Of a stretch of DNA of 64,000 nucleotides, positions 61,464 to 64,000 are shown piece after piece (position 1 is the first letter of the stretch; each line of letters opens with the position of its first letter). The translations under genes and the position numbers were made by a program. Source of the DNA: Cymbidium sinense (taxonomy: Eukaryota; Streptophyta; Magnoliopsida; Asparagales; Orchidaceae); contig CM038223.1 of assembly GCA_021442155.1 (NCBI GenBank), forward strand, positions 29,734,983 to 29,798,982, read 5' to 3'. The notes under the pieces are model-generated. The model did not search any database, was not told where the DNA came from, and saw nothing but the letters and a program-made list of their open reading frames with translations.

Positions 61464-64000
61464 TGGATACCACATAGATCTTAGGGGGTACTTATTGAAG
61501 TGATTGGGTATGGCATTAAGGTATGATGTACCATCTCGATAGATGGAAACATCACCCTACAATGGACCTAATCACCTAATAAGAATTTCTAAGGTAGATG
61601 GGTCTTCATGTATACCAGAGATCTTTCCCTTACTTCACATGAAAAAGTAGAGTAGGGTTTTTTTTTATGTCGGGTTCTTTAGCTCCCTATATAATCAAGC
61701 TTCCATAGTTAATTACATCCTAGAAAATTGAATTTCAAGAATACCCTCAATTAAAGTAGTCAATCAATTATCTCCAAAGATTTCAAAGTTAGACTATCAA
61801 TGAATTGGTTATTTTTGGAAAATCAAATAGGAATGTTCAATTTGAAAAATTTATTTTTAAAATCCAAACGAAAGATAAGTAAGGAGCACTCATGATATTA
61901 GAAAGCTTAGTGAGCACTCCAATATATCCTATGGTGAGGCTTTATATGTTTGAATGAAAGAGTTTATTTTTTTGTTTGAATTGGAATTTTATTAGAATGC
62001 TAGGGCTTATAATCCATCAACACAAGATTGTTGAAATACCTAGGAGGCGAGGATTTATACTCATAGCCCAAAGAAAACAAGTAACCTCAAATCCTAAATC
62101 TAGGATGCTTTAGCACAAGCTAGAAGCATGACCTAAATCTCAGAAGAAAGGGAAATACAATGGTCTTCATAGAGAATAAACCTTTCTGACTCTTCTGGAC
62201 TTACAATCGCCTAGAGTGGCCATCAACTAACACCTCCCATGATTTGAAACCATGTAGGCCAATCTTATTGAATTGCAAGATAGCTAGGGTTGGTATTTAA
62301 TTGGAGAGAGCCTAGAGTCCTACCCTCACTCCTTAAGAGACTTAATCATGATTAGCATGAGTATATGACTTAGTCTAAATGCAAATTTTTACAAGTTTTA
62401 GATCATTTTGACATAATATTTTGGATGAAGGCTTAGGATATTTTTATGCCTAAATGAATGATGAATTTTTATTATTGACCAAATCAGAGAGAAAGAGGGA
62501 TATCTCCATCATGAGGGGGTTCTCTCATAAGTCAAGCATTCCCTAAAGTGCAAGAATGGAGGCCCTCATTTTGTAAGAGTAAAGTAAGATGATATGCATG
62601 ATGTTAGACATACAATATTTAGCTAAGGGGTTGCTAATTTTAATTTTCTTGATTATATCCTAAGCTTTAGATGAGGTTGAAAGTTGTTCTAAAACTTTAT
62701 TATGAGTTATTAATTTGATAGAAAAATTAATTTTATTGTAAGAGCCTACCGCACCTAGGTCACACATTCAAACAACAAGTTTAAGAAACTATGAAGAAGA
62801 TGCAATTTCTATTGCACAATCTAAACATAATATCAATCATTCATGTATAAATTTTATAAAATAAGAAATGGTCGATGCGGCTAGGTACTGCCATACACCC
62901 CAAAAAATAAAAGAAGTTGGGTAGCCGAGCTCTACTTATACAACCTGGATTACAATAAAAGTTTACAATTATAATTGAAATTAAATGCTATGGGGGTCTT
63001 CATTCTTTACTCTTCTTTCTTCCTTTTGATTTGATTACACTCCAAGCCTTCACAGGGCCTCCAAGAACTTTGCCTTCTAGCCACTGCTCATCCTAAACCC
63101 CATAGCACTAATCCTAATTCCTATTGCAAAAAGTACATTTTCTTGGAAAAGTAAAATTTAACTACACCTACAAATAAATGTTAGCTAAACATACATACAA
63201 ACTCAAGCAAATATATTTCATAATTTGGACTTAGCACCTCACACATGGGTAACCAAGCCCACCTATCCTAACATGGATTATGCTTAGGGCATAAGAAACC
63301 CCTTAGCTAAAATATAAATGCCTAGTGTTTATATTTATTTTTAGCGGCCCCTTAAGCATAGTCCCCCTATAAAAAATAACATTAGGCTAGTAACGACCAA
63401 ACATCCAGTCTACGAACCACATTCCTAACACCTAGTCTAAAATATTACATCATAAAATAAAATACAATATCATTACATACATCGTCTAAACCTAAAGCTA
63501 GAAGTGGTGGCTTTAATGTGGTATGTCTTAGCTAGGCTCTTGAGTTATAATTGTCTAAAGTTCAGAATTATTCAATTTGACATGATAGGTGGTTTCACTT
63601 TAAGTTGTTTAGAGGGTTTGCAAATTTTAATTTGTATTTTTGTTTGTTTCATTTGATATTCACTTAACATCTAAGTGTTGTAAAGAGAAGAAAGAGACTT
63701 AACCTATTTGATGCCCACCTTAAATTATTTTTTAAAAGAACATTATTATGATTTGATTTCTTTCAGTGAATGACTTATTACATGTTTTATTAATCCTAAG
63801 TTTGGGTTAACTTTAAAGAATTCTAGTCAACATGAAAGGCATCTTAAGACTATTGTAATTGAATTATCATCACATAGAATATGTTGAACCATTCATTTTC
63901 ATCACCCATTACATGCATATGATTTGAGAGTTAACATACCTACACATGCAATATATTTTTGGCACACTTAAATGATTATGAGTGCATATATTTTAGTAGA
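61464..64000 (-). mobile_element. GL10: GL copy, minus orientation, running off the window
   Basis: Begins TGGATACCACATAGATC on the plus strand, like the block 5 ends at 6423 and 22403. Block 5 is 61464-62960 and block 4 runs from 62960 to the window end. With blocks 4 and 5 of GL9 it forms a large inverted repeat centred near 61460. It was probably inserted into GL9; its far end and target duplication are outside the window. Confidence 0.65.

Overview
The window looks like intergenic heterochromatin from a plant nuclear genome, probably an angiosperm with a large genome; the species cannot be told from sequence. It is strongly AT-rich and visibly poor in CpG. No open reading frame exceeds about 145 codons, no intact host gene is visible, and nearly all of it can be assigned to decayed, nested LTR-type repeats. 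I see no tRNA, rRNA or organelle-derived sequence.

Layout. (1) 1-6422: an older block with a broken gene on the minus strand resembling plant mobile domain (PMD, aminotransferase-like) proteins, about 1.0-3.9 kb. Next to it is an 18-unit minisatellite (about 4.0-5.2 kb), then a cluster of short GCACC/GGTGC-type motifs with a TATA box. (2) 6423-64000: a nested pile of one dominant non-coding repeat, called GL here, present as ten full or partial copies in both orientations. Five copia-like LTRs (CL1-CL5) lie within it or interrupt it. In its forward orientation a GL unit reads block 1 (178-bp tandem repeats, then a stretch packed with TTGACC), block 2 (GC-richer, with a TATA palindrome, a leader-exon-like stretch and a splice-donor-like site), block 3 (very AT-rich, TTAATTAA type), block 4 and block 5. 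The best copy, GL5 (25591-33566, about 8.0 kb), begins TGTTG, ends CAACA, and is flanked by AAAAT/AAAAC. Cutting it out restores the continuity of the opposite-strand copy GL4. GL therefore behaves like a giant solo LTR, or a LARD-like non-autonomous unit, of 7-8 kb.

Nesting inferred from interrupted homology: CL1 and CL2 are inserted in GL1; GL5 is inserted in GL4; GL4 probably in GL3/GL6; CL4 in a minisatellite between two head-to-head GL starts; CL5 in GL8; GL9 probably in CL5; GL10 probably in GL9.

No genes work together here. The most interesting signal is structure conserved in the non-coding GL repeat. It includes a terminal hairpin and a second hairpin about 55 nt downstream of a splice-donor-like site, both with paired compensatory changes between copies; a TATA-centred GC palindrome; a CCGATC/GATCGG dyad; and very dense W-box-type TTGACC clusters. 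All alignments were made by eye.
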